DNA from: Polaromonas vacuolata
GTDB lineage: Bacteria > Pseudomonadota > Gammaproteobacteria > Burkholderiales > Burkholderiaceae_C
Assembly (NCBI RefSeq): GCF_012584515.1
Contig: NZ_CP051461.1
Coordinates: 3,591,501-3,655,500, forward strand
Direction of reading: 5' to 3'
DNA: 64,000 nt
Below, piece after piece: positions 24,718 through 40,759 of the stretch. The translations under genes were made by a program, and so were the position numbers. Every line of letters begins with the position of its first letter. Position 1 is the stretch's first letter. The notes under the pieces were generated by a model. That model saw only the letters and a list, made by a program, of their open reading frames with translations, did not search any database and had not been told where the DNA came from.

Positions 24718-24759
24718 TGCAAAAAAAATGCCCCGCAAGCGGCGAAGCTTGCGGGGCAT
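24718..24759 (-). terminator. Terminator of the rpoBC operon
   Basis: A strong 13-bp perfect stem (ATGCCCCGCAAGC at 24728-24740 with its complement at 24747-24759) with a 6-base loop is followed on the minus strand by a run of T (A-run on plus, 24721-24728). It lies 45 bp after the rpoC stop. Confidence 0.93.
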
Positions 24760-24803
24760 GGCAGAAGCGGGTTGATCAGACCTGCTTCAAGCGCAGCGCT
24801 TGA

Positions 24804-29021
<4,218 letters not shown>

Positions 29022-29046
29022 GTGTAAATCCTTTTATCGTTGCTGC

Positions 29047-32000
29047 TTAGCTGCGCTCGAGTTCGATATCGATACCGAGCGAACGAATTTCTTTGACCAG
29101 CACGTTGAACGACTCCGGCATACCTGCCGTGATCGCGTGCTCACCTTTAACAATGCTCTCGTAGACCTTGGTACGGCCCTGCACGTCATCTGACTTGACC
29201 GTGAGCATTTCCTGCAGCGTGTAAGCCGCGCCATAAGCTTCGAGTGCCCAGACTTCCATCTCACCGAAACGCTGTCCACCGAACTGCGCTTTACCGCCCA
29301 GTGGTTGCTGCGTGACCAGCGAGTAAGGACCGGTAGAGCGCGCATGCATCTTGTCATCAACCAAGTGGTGAAGCTTGAGCACGTGCATATAGCCCACCGT
29401 GGTGGTGCGCTCGAACTGATCACCGGTGCGGCCGTCAAACAGCTGCGCTTGGGTACGGGTTGTCGTCAGGGCTTTAGCCTTGGCGATGTCATCAGGGTAT
29501 GCCAATTGCAGCATGTCCATGATTTCCGCTTCCGAAGCACCGTCAAACACCGGCGTTGAAAATGGCACGCCAGCTTGTAAGTTGCCAGCCATTTCCATGA
29601 CTTCGCTGTCAGACAGTTGGCTCAAGTCTTCCACACGGCCAGACTTGTTGTAGATGCTTTCCATGAACTGGCGCAGCTCTGCAACCTTGGCTTCGGCTTG
29701 CAGCATGTCACCAATTCTGTGGCCCAAACCTTTAGCGGCCCAGCCCAAGTGAACTTCCAGCACCTGACCGACGTTCATGCGCGATGGCACGCCCAGCGGG
29801 TTGAGCACGATGTCGCACGGTGTGCCGTCGGCCATGAAAGGCATGTCTTCGACCGGAACGATCTTAGACACCACACCTTTATTGCCGTGACGACCGGCCA
29901 TCTTGTCACCCGGTTGCAAACGGCGCTTAACGGCCAAGTAAACCTTGACCATCTTCAGCACGCCAGCTGGCAACTCGTCGCCCTGCGTGAGCTTTTTGCG
30001 CTTTTCTTCAAAGCCCAAATCGAAGCTGTGACGGGTTTGCTCCATCGAGTTTTTGATGCTCTCGAGCTGGGTCGCTGCTTCGTCATCCGCAGGACGGATG
30101 TCAAACCAGGTGTACTTCTCGACGTCGTCCAGATAGGCCTTGTCGATAGTCGTGCCCTTGGCCAGCTTTTTAGGGCCGCCGTTAGCAATCTTGCCGATCA
30201 GCATTTTCTCGATACGGTCAAACGCATCTGCTTCAACGATGCGCAGCTGATCGTTCAAGTCCAAGCGGAAACGCTTGAGCTCGTCGTCAATAATTTGCTG
30301 TGCACGCTTGTCACGGGTAATGCCTTCACGGGTGAAGACTTGCACGTCGATCACAGTGCCTGACGAGCCTTGGCTGACGCGCAGCGAAGTGTCTTTCACA
30401 TCGCTGGCTTTTTCGCCAAAAATCGCGCGCAACAACTTTTCTTCTGGCGTCAAGGTGGTCTCGCCTTTTGGCGTGACCTTGCCGACCAGCGTGTCGCCCG
30501 GCTGGACTTCAGCACCAACATAAATAATGCCGGATTCGTCAAGACGGTTGAGCTGATGCTCGGACAGGTTAGGAATGTCGCGGGTAATTTCTTCCGAGCC
30601 CAGCTTGGTGTCACGCGCCATCACGACGAGTTCTTCGATGTGAATCGAGGTGTAGCGGTCTTCGGCCACCACACGCTCAGAGATCAAGATCGAATCTTCG
30701 AAGTTATAGCCGTTCCATGGCATAAAGCCGACCAGCATGTTTTGACCCAGTGCCAACTCGCCGACGTCAGTCGATGCGCCGTCAGCAATCACGTCGCCCT
30801 TGGACAACTGGTCGCCCATCTTGACGATAGGACGCTGATGGATGTTGGTGTTTTGGTTCGAACGCTGATACTTGATCAGGTTGTAGATATCTACGCCGAT
30901 CTCGCCAGCTAACGCTTCCGCGTCATTGACACGAACCACGATGCGGGTTGCGTCGACATAGTCAACCTTGCCGCCGCGAGTTGCCGTGACCACGGTGCCG
31001 GAGTCGACCGCGGAGACGCGCTCAATACCAGTGCCGACCAAAGCTTTTTCAGGACGCAGAACCGGCACAGCTTGACGCTGCATGTTGGCGCCCATCAGCG
31101 CGCGATTTGCATCGTCGTGCTCAAGGAATGGTACGAGTGAAGCGGCAACAGAAACGATCTGCGCAGGCGAGACGTCCATGTACTGGATACGTTCAGCACC
31201 GACCAAAATCGACTCGCCGTTTTCACGTGCGGAGATCAACTCACCGGTCAAAACATTGGCTTCGTTGAGTTCAGCATTCGCCTGAGCGATGACGTACTTG
31301 CCTTCTTCAATCGCGGACAAGTAATCGATCTGGCTAGAAACCTTGCCGTCAACCACACGCAGGTAAGGGGTTTCAATGAAACCGTACTCATTTAAACGCG
31401 CGTAGAGTGCCAGCGAATTGATCAGACCAATGTTCGGACCTTCTGGTGTCTCAATCGGGCAGACGCGACCGTAATGGGTCACGTGCACGTCACGCACTTC
31501 AAAGCCTGCACGCTCACGCGTCAAACCGCCGGGGCCAAGGGCAGAGACACGACGCTTGTGCGTGATCTCGGACAGTGGATTGGTTTGGTCCATGAACTGG
31601 GACAGCTGAGAAGCACCGAAGAACTCTTTGAGCGCTGCGGAAATCGGCTTGCTGTTGATCAAGTCATGCGGCATCAAAGGCTCTTGCTCGGCTTGGCCGA
31701 GACGCTCTTTGACGGCTTTTTCGATTCGTGCCAAGCCAGTGCGGTACTGGTTTTCAGCCAATTCACCGACGCAACGCACGCGGCGATTACCGAGGTGATC
31801 GATGTCATCGACGTCGCCATTGCCGTTACGCAAATCGACCAAGATCTTGACCACGGAGAGGATGTCCTCGTTAGTCATGACCATTGGACCGGTGCTGCTG
31901 TCGCGGCCAATGCGGGCGTTGAACTTCATACGGCCAACGCGGGACAGATCGTAAGTGTCCGGGTTGTAGAACAGACGCTGGAACAACGCTTGGACGGCGT

Positions 32001-33159
32001 CTTCAGTCGGCGGCTCGCCGGGACGCATCATGCGGTAGATAGCAACGCGCGCGGCGAATTCGTCGGCGGTTTCATCAGCGCGCAAGGTTTGTGAAATGTA
32101 CGCACCTTGGTCTAGCTCGTTGGTATAAAGCACTTGCAAGTCAGTAATGCCAGCGACGCGCAGCTTTTTGAGCAGCAACTCTGACAACTCATCATTGGCC
32201 TTGGCGATGATCTCACCGGACTCAGCGTCAATGATGTTCTTAGCAACTACGCGGCCAACCAAGTAATCTTCTGGAACGCTAATCGTGGTGGTGCCGGTTT
32301 CGGCGAGTTCACGGGTATGGCGAACAGTGATGCGCTTGTCTTTAGCGATCACGACTTTGCCGAGCTTGTCGGTAATGTCAAAACGCGCGACTTCACCGCG
32401 CATACGCTCGGCGACGAATTCCATTTGCGCGCCGGTGTCCATCAAGCGGAAGTTGTCGAACACAAAGAAGTTCGCCAATATCGACTCATGGTTCAGACCA
32501 ATGGCCTTGAGCAAAATCGTCACTGGCATTTTGCGGCGGCGGTCAACCCGGAAATACAACACGTCTTTCGGGTCGAACTCGAAGTCCAGCCACGAGCCGC
32601 GGTAAGGGATGATACGCGCCGAAAACAGCAGCTTGCCTGAGCTATGGGTCTTGCCCTTGTCATGTTCAAAGAACACACCTGGCGAGCGGTGCAGCTGCGA
32701 GACGATGACACGCTCGGTGCCATTGATAACAAATGAGCCTTTGTCCGTCATGAGCGGAACTTCGCCCATGTAGACTTCTTGCTCTTTAACTTCTTTGACG
32801 ACTTTGGACTGCGATGTCGAAGACTCACGGTCATAAATAATCAATTGCACTTTGGCGCGCACAGCCGACGCAAAGGTCAGGCCGCGAGTCTGGCATTCTC
32901 GAACATCAAACGCTGGCTTGGCCAGGTTGTATTCGATGAATTTCATCTCAACAAAACCGTTGTGCGAGACGATGGGGAATGCGTTTTCAAAAGCTGCTTG
33001 CAAGCCTTCGCTGGTGCGCTTTTGGGGCGCACGATCAGCTTGCAGAAACGCCAAATAGGCGTCTTTTTGCATTTGCAACAAATAAGGAACCGCCAACACG
33101 CTTTCGCGGTTGCCGAAGCTTTTGCGAATGCGTTTGCGTTCGGTGAATGAATATGCCAT
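29047..33159 (-). CDS. rpoB: DNA-directed RNA polymerase subunit beta
   Basis: This is a full-length beta subunit of 1370 residues. The rifampicin pocket reads [20 protein letters not shown] then [11 protein letters not shown], with the residues found in sensitive enzymes. The C-terminal [19 protein letters not shown] and [24 protein letters not shown] motifs are present. The ATG at 33159 ([16 protein letters not shown]) is the normal start. It lies downstream of rplL, separated by a 277-bp spacer with a hairpin. Confidence 0.98.
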   Translation of the reverse strand: MAYSFTERKRIRKSFGNRESVLAVPYLLQMQKDAYLAFLQADRAPQKRTSEGLQAAFENAFPIVSHNGFVEMKFIEYNLAKPAFDVRECQTRGLTFASAVRAKVQLIIYDRESSTSQSKVVKEVKEQEVYMGEVPLMTDKGSFVINGTERVIVSQLHRSPGVFFEHDKGKTHSSGKLLFSARIIPYRGSWLDFEFDPKDVLYFRVDRRRKMPVTILLKAIGLNHESILANFFVFDNFRLMDTGAQMEFVAERMRGEVARFDITDKLGKVVIAKDKRITVRHTRELAETGTTTISVPEDYLVGRVVAKNIIDAESGEIIAKANDELSELLLKKLRVAGITDLQVLYTNELDQGAYISQTLRADETADEFAARVAIYRMMRPGEPPTEDAVQALFQRLFYNPDTYDLSRVGRMKFNARIGRDSSTGPMVMTNEDILSVVKILVDLRNGNGDVDDIDHLGNRRVRCVGELAENQYRTGLARIEKAVKERLGQAEQEPLMPHDLINSKPISAALKEFFGASQLSQFMDQTNPLSEITHKRRVSALGPGGLTRERAGFEVRDVHVTHYGRVCPIETPEGPNIGLINSLALYARLNEYGFIETPYLRVVDGKVSSQIDYLSAIEEGKYVIAQANAELNEANVLTGELISARENGESILVGAERIQYMDVSPAQIVSVAASLVPFLEHDDANRALMGANMQRQAVPVLRPEKALVGTGIERVSAVDSGTVVTATRGGKVDYVDATRIVVRVNDAEALAGEIGVDIYNLIKYQRSNQNTNIHQRPIVKMGDQLSKGDVIADGASTDVGELALGQNMLVGFMPWNGYNFEDSILISERVVAEDRYTSIHIEELVVMARDTKLGSEEITRDIPNLSEHQLNRLDESGIIYVGAEVQPGDTLVGKVTPKGETTLTPEEKLLRAIFGEKASDVKDTSLRVSQGSSGTVIDVQVFTREGITRDKRAQQIIDDELKRFRLDLNDQLRIVEADAFDRIEKMLIGKIANGGPKKLAKGTTIDKAYLDDVEKYTWFDIRPADDEAATQLESIKNSMEQTRHSFDLGFEEKRKKLTQGDELPAGVLKMVKVYLAVKRRLQPGDKMAGRHGNKGVVSKIVPVEDMPFMADGTPCDIVLNPLGVPSRMNVGQVLEVHLGWAAKGLGHRIGDMLQAEAKVAELRQFMESIYNKSGRVEDLSQLSDSEVMEMAGNLQAGVPFSTPVFDGASEAEIMDMLQLAYPDDIAKAKALTTTRTQAQLFDGRTGDQFERTTTVGYMHVLKLHHLVDDKMHARSTGPYSLVTQQPLGGKAQFGGQRFGEMEVWALEAYGAAYTLQEMLTVKSDDVQGRTKVYESIVKGEHAITAGMPESFNVLVKEIRSLGIDIELERS

Positions 33160-33386
33160 GAGTTCTCCGTTGATAGGCTCTGGGACTCTGTACCCGAATA
33201 CACAACGTATTCAGGCGGGCTTGGTGGTTGGCCACTACCAACCATGGCGGACGGTGACGCATTGCACGTCACCCGGACCAAGGCATTTTCTGCAGTCGAG
33301 GGTCAGAAAACACTGAGAACGCGGCGTATAAGTCGGGTTTTCAGTGCACTCTTTTAACTAATCTTGTTACTGATCTTGTAAGCACA

Positions 33387-33422
33387 AAAGGCTGGAAGCC
33401 CGAAACCGGACTTCCAGCCTTT
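33387..33422 (-). terminator. Hairpin between rplL and rpoB (probable attenuator)
   Basis: A 12-bp perfect stem (AAAGGCTGGAAG at 33387-33398 with CTTCCAGCCTTT at 33411-33422) lies 15 bp after rplL. On the minus strand the second arm ends in TTTT. A partial terminator at this place is known in enterobacteria, where it lowers rpoBC relative to ribosomal protein mRNA; the same role here is inference. Confidence 0.75.
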
Positions 33423-33436
33423 CTAATCCACAAGGA

Positions 33437-33811
33437 TTACTTGAGTTCGGCCTTAGCGCCGGCTTCTTCAAGCTTCTTCTTAGCGGCTTCAGCGTCAGCC
33501 TTAGACACGCCTTCTTTGACGTTCTTAGGTGCGCCGTCAACCACGTCCTTGGCTTCTTTCAAGCCCAGGCCGGTCAGTTCGCGAACTGCTTTAATGACGG
33601 AAACTTTGTTGGCGCCGACTTCGGTCAGCACAACATTGAATTCAGTCTGCTCTTCAGCAACAGCTGCACCGCCGCCGCCGCCGGCTGCAGGAGCCGACAT
33701 TGCAGCAGCGCTTACGCCAAACTTCTCTTCGATGGCCTTCACCAGATCGTTGAGTTCCAGAACCGTCATGCTGTCAAGCGCGGTCAAAAATGCGTCTTTA
33801 TCAAATGCCAT
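33437..33811 (-). CDS. rplL: 50S ribosomal protein L7/L12
   Basis: This is the 124-residue L7/L12 stalk protein. The N-terminal dimerisation part ([21 protein letters not shown]) is followed by an Ala/Gly-rich hinge ([17 protein letters not shown]) and the C-terminal factor-binding domain ([20 protein letters not shown]). It lies 80 bp after rplJ in the same transcript. Confidence 0.97.
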   Translation of the reverse strand: MAFDKDAFLTALDSMTVLELNDLVKAIEEKFGVSAAAMSAPAAGGGGGAAVAEEQTEFNVVLTEVGANKVSVIKAVRELTGLGLKEAKDVVDGAPKNVKEGVSKADAEAAKKKLEEAGAKAELK

Positions 33812-33891
33812 TTTGAAATCCTAAATATATCTATTAACAGTTGGGGAGTTGGGCAGTCACTAAGGACTTGCACTGACTCCACACATTGGGT

Positions 33892-34467
33892 TTACGCCAC
33901 TGTGGCTTCGGCTGCGGGTGCTTCTGGAGCTTCAGGCGCTGCGGGAGCGGCTGAAACTTCTTCTGCGACAGGTGCTTGTTCGGCAACCCGTTTCGCCATC
34001 AACGCGTTCAGCACAACGGCTGTACGTGACATTGGCGACATCAGCAAACCACATACCTGTGCCAGCAATACTTCCCGTGAAGGAATATTGGCCAGTTGCT
34101 TAATGCCATTGATGTCCAGGGCTTTGCCGCCGAACGCACCAGCACGAATAACCAACTTATCGTTGGTCTTCGCGAAGTCAGACACCACTTTCGCGGCGGA
34201 GACTGCGTCAACAGAAAAACCATAGATCAGCGGACCGGTCATCTGGTCGGACAGAACTTCAAATGCGGTACCAATCACAGCGCGACGTGCCAGGGTGTTC
34301 TTGAGAACACTCAGGGTTACGCCTTTTTCGCGGGCTTGGCTGCGCAATTTAGTCATGTCAGCGACCGTGATACCACGGTATTCCGCCATCACGAGCGTTT
34401 GAGCACTGGCGGCGAGGCTTGTCACTTCTTCAATGACGGCTTGTTTCTCACTGCGGTTAAGACTCAA
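33892..34467 (-). CDS. rplJ: 50S ribosomal protein L10
   Basis: This is L10, the stalk base protein that anchors L7/L12. The 191 residues begin [15 protein letters not shown] and contain [16 protein letters not shown] and [11 protein letters not shown]. The C-terminal tail is extended with Ala, Pro and Glu ([15 protein letters not shown]), making it longer than the E. coli protein (165 aa). A long leader precedes it, as expected for autogenous control by L10-L12. Confidence 0.97.
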   Translation of the reverse strand: MSLNRSEKQAVIEEVTSLAASAQTLVMAEYRGITVADMTKLRSQAREKGVTLSVLKNTLARRAVIGTAFEVLSDQMTGPLIYGFSVDAVSAAKVVSDFAKTNDKLVIRAGAFGGKALDINGIKQLANIPSREVLLAQVCGLLMSPMSRTAVVLNALMAKRVAEQAPVAEEVSAAPAAPEAPEAPAAEATVA

Positions 34468-34727
34468 GGTCTACTCCTTAAAATGTGCTTGCAGGTCGGT
34501 GTTATCACACCGCCCCTTGGGCACTCATACTCAGCGACCAACTGTTTCAGACTTTTTTCAAACTCTTCGCAGCGGGACCGCCATCTGCGTTGGCTGTCTT
34601 TCGATTAAGCAACTGGGTTTAACACCTGCTGCACCAACGGTCTTGGATGACCTGCCGAGGTCTTGCGATCTCAGCAGCCCACCACATCGGATCAGCCCTT
34701 ACAAGCTAATCCAAATTTTTTGCTGTT
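34468..34727 (-). promoter_or_regulatory. rplJ leader region (probable L10 autoregulatory leader)
   Basis: The 260-bp spacer between rplA and rplJ contains no ORF of note. By position it should hold the L10 leader RNA that L10-L12 binds to repress rplJL. I did not derive the full fold; the assignment rests on conserved location and length. Confidence 0.45.
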
Positions 34728-35423
34728 TTAGCCGTTAATGCTTTGTGTGTCGACGCGAACGCCCACACCCATCGTCGACGAAACAGCGACTTTTTTCAGG
34801 TAAACACCTTTGCTTGACGCTGGCTTGGACTTGATCAGAGCCTCGATCAGCGCGGCCAAGTTGCCCTGCAATTTGTCAGTATCAAACGAGCGGCGACCAA
34901 TGGTGCCGTGGATGATGCCGGCCTTGTCAACGCGGTACTGGACTTGACCAGCTTTTGCGTTTTTCACGGCGGTTGCCACGTCAGGGGTGACGGTACCAAC
35001 TTTCGGGTTAGGCATCAGGCCGCGTGGGCCAAGAATCTGGCCGAGCGTACCGACGATACGCATTGCATCAGGCGAAGCAATGACGACATCGAAGTCCATC
35101 TTGCCAGCTTTAATGTCAGCTGCGAGGTCGTCCATACCGACGATATCAGCACCAGCGGCGCGGGCTTCATCAGCCTTAGCGCCTTGGGCGAACACAGCCA
35201 CACGTTTGTTTTTACCGGTACCGTTAGGCATCACGACTGCGCCGCGAACGACTTGGTCAGATTTCTTGGCATCAATACCGAGTTGGACGGCTACGTCGAT
35301 GGACTCATCGAACTTAGCAACGGCGAACTCTTTGACGAGACCGATGGCGTCGAGCAGGTTGTACAGCTTGTTGCTGTCAATCTTGTCGCCAACCGTTTTT
35401 TGGCGTTTAGTCATCTTGCTCAT
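34728..35423 (-). CDS. rplA: 50S ribosomal protein L1
   Basis: This is the 231-residue L1. It contains [42 protein letters not shown] and the C-terminal [15 protein letters not shown], as in all bacterial L1. Its ATG overlaps the rplK stop by four bases (ATGA at 35420-35423), so the two are translationally coupled. Confidence 0.97.
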   Translation of the reverse strand: MSKMTKRQKTVGDKIDSNKLYNLLDAIGLVKEFAVAKFDESIDVAVQLGIDAKKSDQVVRGAVVMPNGTGKNKRVAVFAQGAKADEARAAGADIVGMDDLAADIKAGKMDFDVVIASPDAMRIVGTLGQILGPRGLMPNPKVGTVTPDVATAVKNAKAGQVQYRVDKAGIIHGTIGRRSFDTDKLQGNLAALIEALIKSKPASSKGVYLKKVAVSSTMGVGVRVDTQSING

Positions 35424-35854
35424 AGGACACCTTCGACCGTGACACCCATAGAACGGGCGGAACCGGCAATAGTACGAACCGCTGCATCCAGATCGGCTGC
35501 AGTCAAATCTTTCATCTTGTGCTTAGCGATTTCCTCGAGCTGGGCACGAGTAATTTTGCCAACCTTGACGGTGTGCGGCGTAGCCGAACCCTTGTCAAGC
35601 TTGATAGCCTTCTTGATCAAAGCCACGGCAGGCGCGGTCTTGATGATGAAGGTAAAGCTCTTGTCTGCATAAGCAGTAATCACCACTGGCAGCGGTGTTC
35701 CTGGCTCGATACCTTGGGTCTGCGCATTGAATGCTTTGCAGAACTCCATGATGTTCAGGCCACGTTGACCCAGAGCAGGTCCGATTGGGGGGGATGGGTT
35801 AGCCTTACCAGCTGGCACTTGCAGCTTGACAAAGCCGACGATTTTTTTCGCCAT
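35420..35854 (-). CDS. rplK: 50S ribosomal protein L11
   Basis: This is the 144-residue L11, beginning [22 protein letters not shown] with [22 protein letters not shown], the universal L11 signature. It has the GTPase-centre C-terminal domain. It is separated from nusG by about 190 bp without a recognisable gene. Confidence 0.97.
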   Translation of the reverse strand: MAKKIVGFVKLQVPAGKANPSPPIGPALGQRGLNIMEFCKAFNAQTQGIEPGTPLPVVITAYADKSFTFIIKTAPAVALIKKAIKLDKGSATPHTVKVGKITRAQLEEIAKHKMKDLTAADLDAAVRTIAGSARSMGVTVEGVL

Positions 35855-36046
35855 ACTTTTTTCTCCTTGCGGGTCATAACGCTAGGCCACTGACATCAGC
35901 GACCAAGCTTCCCGGGGGTTACACAACTCATTGAGACTCTTACGAGCCATCGCGCCGAGTTGCAAAGCGCAAATTTTAAAAATACCGACTACTAAGCTGA
36001 TGCGGCCTAAGCCGCAAAGTTCATTCCTGATTTACTTTTCAGTAAA

Positions 36047-36643
36047 TTAGGTTTTTTCGATCTGGCTGAACTCAAGCTCCACCGGTGTGGCGCGGCCGAA
36101 AATAGTGACTGAGACGCGAACCTTGTTTTTGTCGTAGTTGACTTCTTCGACAGTGCCGTTGAAGTCGGTAAACGGGCCGTCTTTGACGCGCACATATTCG
36201 CCGGTTTCAAACTCAACTTTATGCCGCGGCTTGTCAGTACCCACCTGCATCTGGCTGACGATTTTTTGCACGTCATCTTCAGAAATAGGTGCTGGGCGAT
36301 TTTTCGCACCACCCACAAAGCCTGTGACTTTATTGGTGTGTTTGACCAAGTGCCAAGTCTCGTCGTCCATCATCATCTCAACCAGCACATAGCCCGGAAA
36401 GAAACGACGTTCAGTGGTCTTTTTCTGACCGTTCTTTATCTCGACTACTTCTTCAGTAGGAACCAAGAAACGACCGAATTTCGACTCCATGCCGGCGCGG
36501 TTAATGCGCTCAGTAATATTGCGTTCAACTGCTTTTTCCATGCCCGAATAAGCATGCACCACATACCACTGCATGCCAGGGGTAGGCGTGAGGGACATGC
36601 CCGGTGTGAATTCGTTGACAACAATGCCGTTTATATCGCTCAT
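36047..36643 (-). CDS. nusG: Transcription termination/antitermination factor NusG
   Basis: This is a 198-residue NusG. The NGN domain ([32 protein letters not shown]) is followed by the KOW domain ([31 protein letters not shown]). The ATG at 36643 overlaps the secE stop by one base (TAATG). Upstream in-frame residues as far as 36706 are inside secE and not part of the protein. Confidence 0.97.
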   Translation of the reverse strand: MSDINGIVVNEFTPGMSLTPTPGMQWYVVHAYSGMEKAVERNITERINRAGMESKFGRFLVPTEEVVEIKNGQKKTTERRFFPGYVLVEMMMDDETWHLVKHTNKVTGFVGGAKNRPAPISEDDVQKIVSQMQVGTDKPRHKVEFETGEYVRVKDGPFTDFNGTVEEVNYDKNKVRVSVTIFGRATPVELEFSQIEKT

Positions 36644-37026
36644 TAGACTTTCCATCCCAGTAACAGATCGTAGAACACCCATTCGAGCGTCTTGTCGGTT
36701 AACCATAAAAACAAGGCCATCACGAAAACGAATGCAAAGACATAAGCTGTCATTTGAATTGCTTCTTTACGTGTAGGCCAGACAACTTTTCTGACCTCGC
36801 GCACTGAGTCGCGGCCAAAAGCAACGAATTGCTTACCTGTTTCTGCCGTCATAAAAACAACGATGGCAGCCACAAGACCAGCGAGCAACGCACCCCACTG
36901 AGCGATCTGTCCTTGACGAGCCAGCAGATAAAAACCGACTAACGAAGCCACCACCAGAGCGACGGCTAAGCCAAGTTTGGCCTTGTCTGCAGTGGTATTA
37001 ACAGTTTCAACTTGATTAGAGGCCAT
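36643..37026 (-). CDS. secE: Preprotein translocase subunit SecE
   Basis: This is a 127-residue inner-membrane subunit of the SecYEG channel. It has three predicted membrane helices ([51 protein letters not shown]), like E. coli SecE, with the conserved [19 protein letters not shown] before the last helix. It is coupled to nusG. Confidence 0.96.
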   Translation of the reverse strand: MASNQVETVNTTADKAKLGLAVALVVASLVGFYLLARQGQIAQWGALLAGLVAAIVVFMTAETGKQFVAFGRDSVREVRKVVWPTRKEAIQMTAYVFAFVFVMALFLWLTDKTLEWVFYDLLLGWKV

Positions 37027-37196
37027 GGTTGCCGATTTTCCTGTTCAATCTTGACGCTGCTGCAAAAAATTTTTGCAGTCTGCTTTTTAAAACACTTTAG
37101 CCCGCCCGGCGTTTACACTCCCGGCGGGCCGAATACTTTGTACTAATGCATCACCACCTTGGCCTGAAGTGTGAGCAATTCACCTCATCAGCCGGG

Positions 37197-37272
37197 TGGC
37201 AGGGGCAGTAAGAATCGAACTTACAACCTTCGGTTTTGGAGACCGACGCTCTGCCAATTGAGCTATGCCCCT
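37197..37272 (-). tRNA. tRNA-Trp (CCA)
   Basis: This is a 76-base tRNA on the minus strand, beginning AGGGGCATAGCTCAA. The anticodon loop is CTCCAAA with anticodon CCA, and the 3' CCA is encoded. It sits between tuf and secE, the conserved place in proteobacteria. Confidence 0.97.
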
Positions 37273-37333
37273 ACATTTCGAATCAGTCCGGAAATAACCC
37301 GGAACTGCATTATCTTATTTATTGCTCGATTAC

Positions 37334-38524
37334 TTACGCAATGATCTTAGCAACCACACCAGCACCAACGGTACGGCCACCTTCACGGATAGCAAAGCGC
37401 AAGCCTTCTTCCATGGCGATCGGGTTGATCAGCTTGACGGTGATAGACACGTTATCGCCTGGCATGACCATTTCTTTGCCTTCTGGCAACTCGATCGCAC
37501 CGGTCACGTCCGTGGTACGGAAGTAAAACTGTGGACGGTAGTTGTTGAAAAATGGTGTGTGACGGCCGCCCTCATCCTTGGACAAGACATAGATCTCGCC
37601 AGTGAAGTGGGTGTGTGGCTTGATCGAGTTTGGCTTGCATAGCACTTGGCCGCGCTGCACATCTTCACGCTTGGTGCCGCGCAGCAAGATGCCGACGTTG
37701 TCACCGGCTTGACCTTGGTCAAGCAATTTGCGGAACATTTCCACGCCGGTGCAAATGGTTTTTTGTGTGTCTGCGATACCGACGATTTCGATCTCTTCGC
37801 CGACTTTCACAATACCGCGCTCGATACGGCCAGTCACAACAGTGCCGCGACCTGAGATCGAGAACACGTCTTCTACTGGCAGCAAGAATGCGCCGTCAAC
37901 TGCGCGCTGTGGCATTGGGATGTAGTTGTCGAGTGCATCGGCCAACTTCATGATGGCTTCTTCACCCAAAGGACCCTTGTCGCCTTCCATGGCCAGCTTG
38001 GCTGAACCGTGGATGATTGGGGTGTCGTCACCTGGGAAATCGTACTTGTCGAGCAACTCGCGCACTTCCATTTCGACGAGCTCTAACAATTCAGCATCGT
38101 CAACCATGTCGCACTTGTTCAGGAACACGATGATGTAGGGAACGCCAACTTGGCGGGCCAGCAAAATGTGCTCGCGAGTCTGTGGCATTGGGCCGTCAGC
38201 TGCGGAGCAAACCAAAATAGCGCCGTCCATCTGGGCCGCGCCGGTAATCATGTTTTTAACGTAGTCAGCGTGACCTGGACAGTCAACGTGTGCGTAGTGA
38301 CGGTTTTCCGTTTCGTACTCAACGTGGGCTGTGTTGATGGTAATGCCGCGTGCTTTTTCTTCCGGAGCCGCGTCAATTTGGTCGTAGCCTTTGGCTTCGC
38401 CGCCGAACTTGGCTGCGAGCACCGTGGTGATTGCAGCTGTCAGTGTAGTTTTGCCATGGTCAACGTGACCGATGGTGCCTACGTTGACGTGGGGTTTAGT
38501 TCGCTCGAATTTGCCTTTTGCCAT
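37334..38524 (-). CDS. tuf: Elongation factor Tu
   Basis: This is a 396-residue EF-Tu. The GTPase motifs are [21 protein letters not shown] and NKCD; domains 2 and 3 are complete, ending [12 protein letters not shown]. The ATG at 38524 ([16 protein letters not shown]) is the true start; a longer frame upstream is not conserved. It carries aminoacyl-tRNA to the ribosome. A second tuf copy, usual near rpsL-fusA, would be outside the window. Confidence 0.98.
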   Translation of the reverse strand: MAKGKFERTKPHVNVGTIGHVDHGKTTLTAAITTVLAAKFGGEAKGYDQIDAAPEEKARGITINTAHVEYETENRHYAHVDCPGHADYVKNMITGAAQMDGAILVCSAADGPMPQTREHILLARQVGVPYIIVFLNKCDMVDDAELLELVEMEVRELLDKYDFPGDDTPIIHGSAKLAMEGDKGPLGEEAIMKLADALDNYIPMPQRAVDGAFLLPVEDVFSISGRGTVVTGRIERGIVKVGEEIEIVGIADTQKTICTGVEMFRKLLDQGQAGDNVGILLRGTKREDVQRGQVLCKPNSIKPHTHFTGEIYVLSKDEGGRHTPFFNNYRPQFYFRTTDVTGAIELPEGKEMVMPGDNVSITVKLINPIAMEEGLRFAIREGGRTVGAGVVAKIIA

Positions 38525-38653
38525 TTTCCGCTCCAGAAATTTTTGAAGAGTTGCAACACCAATAAACGCCAGATCCGGCAACCGTGTTCTACACATTTGC
38601 CGGATCACCTAATAAGCATACACATGAAATGTGACTACTCACCAGGAAAAATA

Positions 38654-38728
38654 TGGTGCCCATTCCGGGAATCGGACCCGGGACCTCTCCCTTACCAAGG
38701 GAGTGCTCTGCCACTGAGCCAAATGGGC
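38654..38728 (-). tRNA. tRNA-Thr (GGT)
   Basis: This is a 75-base tRNA on the minus strand, beginning GCCCATTTGGCTCAG. The anticodon stem CTCCC/GGGAG encloses TTGGTAA with anticodon GGT. The CCA is encoded. It is the tRNA nearest to tuf. Confidence 0.96.
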
Positions 38729-38796
38729 TAACACTGAAAATCTCTCACCAAAGGTCAGTACGAAAGTAAAACAAATGCAGAACCACGCTCCGTTGG

Positions 38797-38870
38797 TGGA
38801 GCGGGAGACGGGAATCGGACCCGCGTCATTAGCTTGGAAGGCTAGGGTTCTACCATTGAACTACTCCCGC
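38797..38870 (-). tRNA. tRNA-Gly (TCC)
   Basis: This is a 74-base tRNA on the minus strand, beginning GCGGGAGTAGTTCAA, with anticodon loop CTTCCAA (anticodon TCC) and encoded CCA. Confidence 0.96.
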
Positions 38871-39004
38871 GCAGTCCTGCAAACTATCTCATGCAAAAAG
38901 CATGTCGCAATACACTCACATTGCTTTTATCTTTACTTCGATACCAACCAACATCGCTCAAGGAAGCCAATCCACGAAGTTTTTTGCGCATGCGCAATAG
39001 CTTC

Positions 39005-39090
39005 TGGTGGATGGGGCTGGATTCGAACCAGCGTAGGCGTTAGCCAACAGATTTACAGTCTGCCCCCTTTAGCCACTCGGGCACCCATCC
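39005..39090 (-). tRNA. tRNA-Tyr (GTA)
   Basis: This is an 86-base class II tRNA with a long variable arm on the minus strand, beginning GGATGGGTGCCCGAG. The anticodon stem CAGA/TCTG surrounds CTGTAAA, with anticodon GTA. The CCA is encoded. Tyr-Gly-Thr-tuf is the ancestral proteobacterial order. Confidence 0.96.
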
Positions 39091-39147
39091 TCTGAGCGAA
39101 TCTCAAATTATGCCACGGCTTAATGGCACTTCTGGCCAATTGCTAAT

Positions 39148-39891
39148 TTAAACCGTAATTAACTGAAGAAATCCATTTTTATTCGATGACTCACACCAGC
39201 GCTTGGCAACGGAAAAGTGACCGCAGCCAATAAATGGCAGGGGCCCACGCAATGCCGACAGCGGTGAAGGATGGTTGGCAACCAGCACTTGATGCCGGCT
39301 CTCATCGATCATTGAGCGTTTCGATTGCGCATGCGCACCCCAGAGCAAAAACAGCACCGCGTGATTGGCTTGCGACAACTGACAAATTACTTTGTCGGTT
39401 AATAACTCCCAGCCTTTACCGGCGTGGCTCGCAGGCCTTGATTCTTCTACTGTCAGACAGGTATTGAGCAGCAGCACACCGCTTTCAGCCCAGCTCACCA
39501 AGCTGCCGCCAGGCACCGGAAAAGTTGGCGCTGCTGTTTTTAAATCACGTTCAATTTCCTTGAATATATTGCGTAGTGATGGCGGTGGCCGTACACCTGG
39601 CGCGACTGAAAAAGCCAGCCCCTCAGCTTGTCCACGAGCGTGATAAGGGTCTTGGCCGAGTATCACAATGCGCGTCTTCTCAGGCGCTGTGAGCTCAAGC
39701 GCGCGCAGCGGTTGGGGCGGAAATATAACCGCCTCAGCTGCAATTCGCTGACGCAAAAATGTCAACAAATCTTGGCCCGTCGTACTGGTAAAAAAGTCAT
39801 TCACAAGCGCTTGCCAGCCGGGCGCGACAAGCCAGTCAGCCGGCTCTGCGCGCAGCAGTTGATCGTCTACTGGCAAAAAACTGGACTGCAT
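39148..39891 (-). CDS. ung: Uracil-DNA glycosylase
   Basis: This is a 247-residue family 1 uracil-DNA glycosylase that removes uracil from DNA. The catalytic water-activating motif GQDPYH is followed by GLAFSV; LLLNTCLTV and HPSPLSALRGPLPFIGCGHF (DNA intercalation loop) complete the signature. The gene is the last in the trp-linked run on the minus strand, 42 bp after trpC. Confidence 0.95.
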   Translation of the reverse strand: MQSSFLPVDDQLLRAEPADWLVAPGWQALVNDFFTSTTGQDLLTFLRQRIAAEAVIFPPQPLRALELTAPEKTRIVILGQDPYHARGQAEGLAFSVAPGVRPPPSLRNIFKEIERDLKTAAPTFPVPGGSLVSWAESGVLLLNTCLTVEESRPASHAGKGWELLTDKVICQLSQANHAVLFLLWGAHAQSKRSMIDESRHQVLVANHPSPLSALRGPLPFIGCGHFSVAKRWCESSNKNGFLQLITV

Positions 39892-39933
39892 GCGCTGAGG
39901 TCTTGAAATACTTTGCAGGCTAAGAGTTGATGC

Positions 39934-40728
39934 TCACATTTGACCGAACAAGCCGGTCAAAGCGTAACCCGGATCTTCGGCACGCATAAAGGCTTCGCCC
40001 ACGAGGAAAGACTGCACGCCAGCAGCACGCATGCGCTCCACATCGGCCTTGGTCGTGATGCCAGACTCGGTGACCAAAATGCGCTCGGCTGGCACTTTGG
40101 CTTGCAGTGTCAAAGTGGTTTCAAGCGAGACTTCAAAGGTGCTGAGATTACGGTTATTTATGCCGATAAGCGGGGTTTTGAGTTTCAGCGCGCGCTCTAA
40201 CTCGGCTTCGTCATGCACTTCGACCAACACCGCCATGTCTAGCGAATGGGCGAGCTGCTCCATGTCCTTCATCTGCGCATCGTCTAAGCAAGAGGCGATT
40301 AGCAAAATGCAGTCCGCACCCATCACGCGTGACTCATAAATTTGCCATGCATCAATCATGAAATCTTTGCGCAACACTGGCAGGCCCACCGAGGCTCTGG
40401 CTTGTTTTAAAAAGTCTATGCTGCCTTGGAAAAACTGCTTATCGGTCAGCACCGACAGACATGCCGCGCCGTGTTCCGCATAAGACTGGGCAATGTCGGC
40501 GGGCTCGAACTCTTCGCGCAGCACGCCTTTGGATGGACTGGCTTTTTTAATCTCCGCAATCACTGCCGGAAAACCGGTACTGATTTTGCTGCGCATAGCG
40601 CCTACAAAGTCACGCGTATAGACACGCGACTCGGCGTCTAAGCGCATGGCCGAGAGTGGCTTTTGCTGCAGCAAGGCGGCAACTTCTTCGCGTTTAACGG
40701 CAATGATTTGATTCAGGATATCGGACAT
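39934..40728 (-). CDS. trpC: Indole-3-glycerol-phosphate synthase
   Basis: This is a 264-residue TIM-barrel enzyme that closes the indole ring in tryptophan synthesis. It has [19 protein letters not shown] with the catalytic Lys, [29 protein letters not shown] and [13 protein letters not shown]. The TrpF domain of enterobacterial fusions is absent, as usual in this group. It lies 31 bp after trpD. Confidence 0.96.
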   Translation of the reverse strand: MSDILNQIIAVKREEVAALLQQKPLSAMRLDAESRVYTRDFVGAMRSKISTGFPAVIAEIKKASPSKGVLREEFEPADIAQSYAEHGAACLSVLTDKQFFQGSIDFLKQARASVGLPVLRKDFMIDAWQIYESRVMGADCILLIASCLDDAQMKDMEQLAHSLDMAVLVEVHDEAELERALKLKTPLIGINNRNLSTFEVSLETTLTLQAKVPAERILVTESGITTKADVERMRAAGVQSFLVGEAFMRAEDPGYALTGLFGQM

Positions 40729-40759
40729 AGGTAATTCTCAAAAAAGTGAGCCCTAGGCG